Source: Planctomycetes bacterium RBG_16_43_13
Lineage (GTDB): Bacteria; Planctomycetota; MHYJ01
NCBI GenBank assembly: GCA_001828445.1
Contig: MHYJ01000049.1
Coordinates: 1-6,115 of the forward strand
Length of the DNA stretch: 6,115 nucleotides
Direction of reading: 5' to 3'
Position 1 is the stretch's first letter; every line of letters starts with the position of its first letter. The position numbers and the translations under genes were made by a program. The notes under the pieces are model-generated. The model did not search any database, was not told the origin of the DNA, and worked only from the letters and a program-made list of their open reading frames with translations. This document shows positions 5,661 to 6,115 of this stretch, piece after piece.

Positions 5661-6115
5661 ATGATATTGCAAATAACAATATTACTATCTTTTCTGCTGA
5701 GTGTACTGACTTCTTCTATTATTTCTCAGTTAGGTTCAAAAACAGCGCTGGTGGACCATCCCAACTATCGCAGTTCCCATTCCCTGCCTACTCCAAGAGG
5801 AGGAGGACTCGGAATTTGGCTTGCATTTATGATTGTTGGATTTTTCTTTTTCCAAGATAAGGCCTTTACATTGATAGCAGGCATTGCCGGCTTAATCGGG
5901 TTTTTAGAGGATATCTTCACTCTTTCATCGAAGTTACGTTTATTAATCCAGATCATTATTTCTGCTTTAATAGCATGGTTATTTTTGGCGATGCCATTTT
6001 CTATTATGGCCGTGTTGATATGCGCATTCTGGATCATATTTATTACGGGAACTGCCAATTTTTATAACTTCATGGACGGTATCAACGGTATTGCGGGATT
6101 GACGGGTCTAATAGG
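5661..6115 (+). CDS. wbpL: WbpL/WecA-family undecaprenyl-phosphate sugar-1-phosphate transferase, N-terminal part (3' end outside window)
   Basis: This integral inner-membrane enzyme would start repeat-unit synthesis by transferring a sugar-1-phosphate (D-FucNAc, D-QuiNAc or GlcNAc) from its UDP form to undecaprenyl phosphate. The frame stays open from ATG 5661 to the window end, giving 151 complete codons; full WbpL-like proteins are about 300-350 residues, so roughly half is seen. Hydrophobic segments lie at about 2-23, 48-64, 69-82, 92-111 and 113-132. Family motifs are DHPNYRSSH at 32-40, PRGGG at 45-49, GFLED at 80-84 followed by LSSKLRLLIQ, and NFYNFMDGINGIAG at 133-146 with the conserved Asp139. 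The acidic pair usually written DD is Glu83-Asp84 here. The ATG is the first start after an in-frame TAA at 5649, lies 4 bp after the upstream stop and has no clear ribosome binding site, so coupling with the WbjF-like gene is likely. WbpV/WbjF followed by WbpL is the order known in P. aeruginosa. Confidence 0.87.
   Translation, partial: MILQITILLSFLLSVLTSSIISQLGSKTALVDHPNYRSSHSLPTPRGGGLGIWLAFMIVGFFFFQDKAFTLIAGIAGLIGFLEDIFTLSSKLRLLIQIIISALIAWLFLAMPFSIMAVLICAFWIIFITGTANFYNFMDGINGIAGLTGLI

Noticed and set aside
5765..6058. 97-codon open frame on the minus strand
   Set aside because: It lies wholly antisense to the WbpL-like gene, whose family motifs are clear, and its predicted protein shows no recognisable domain.

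Overview
The window is almost entirely coding, all on the plus strand. It reads as an internal slice of a bacterial surface-polysaccharide (O-antigen or capsule) locus. Gene content and order closely resemble the stretch wbjB-wbjC-wbjD-wbjE-wbjF-wbpL of the Pseudomonas aeruginosa O11 O-antigen cluster; the first three correspond to fnlA-fnlB-fnlC of enterobacteria and capE-capF-capG of Staphylococcus aureus. A WbpL-type priming transferase paired with a WbjF/WbpV-type reductase points to a Gram-negative host, but the species cannot be named from the sequence. Mixed base composition suggests that the locus was assembled from pieces of different origin.

Layout. Positions 1-412 hold the C-terminal half of an RmlD/WbvR-like 4-keto-sugar reductase cut by the window edge. 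Positions 446-1468 encode an FnlA/WbjB/CapE-type UDP-GlcNAc 4,6-dehydratase/epimerase. Positions 1465-2220 encode an FnlB/WbjC/CapF homologue that stops at the end of its reductase domain and lacks the usual C-terminal cupin domain. Positions 2229-3356 encode an FnlC/WbjD/CapG-type non-hydrolysing UDP-sugar 2-epimerase. After a 73-bp gap, the largest in the window, come a WbuB/WbjE-like GT4 glycosyltransferase (3430-4686), a WbjF/WbpV-like NAD-dependent epimerase/reductase (4679-5656) and the N-terminal half of a WbpL/WecA-family polyprenyl-phosphate sugar-1-phosphate transferase (5661 to the window end). There is no gene-free stretch over 300 bases, and I saw no RNA gene, insertion sequence, CRISPR array or convincing terminator.

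How the genes work together (inference from known pathways). The first four genes should convert UDP-GlcNAc to a UDP-2-acetamido-2,6-dideoxy-L-hexose. The WbuB-like enzyme would add that sugar to a lipid-linked intermediate. The WbjF/WbpV-like enzyme would make the D-sugar (D-FucNAc or D-QuiNAc) that the WbpL-like enzyme loads as the first sugar onto undecaprenyl phosphate. A WbpM-type UDP-GlcNAc 4,6-dehydratase for that D-sugar is not in the window and would be expected nearby.

The most notable point is the cupin-less FnlB lying beside an extra WbvR-like reductase. With a full-length FnlB the expected product would be UDP-L-FucNAc. Without the cupin domain (C3 epimerase in CapF), and with a WbvR-like 4-reductase present, the pathway may instead lead to UDP-L-RhaNAc/UDP-L-QuiNAc. 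I see no wholly new class of system here; the novelty is in pathway rewiring and mosaic assembly.
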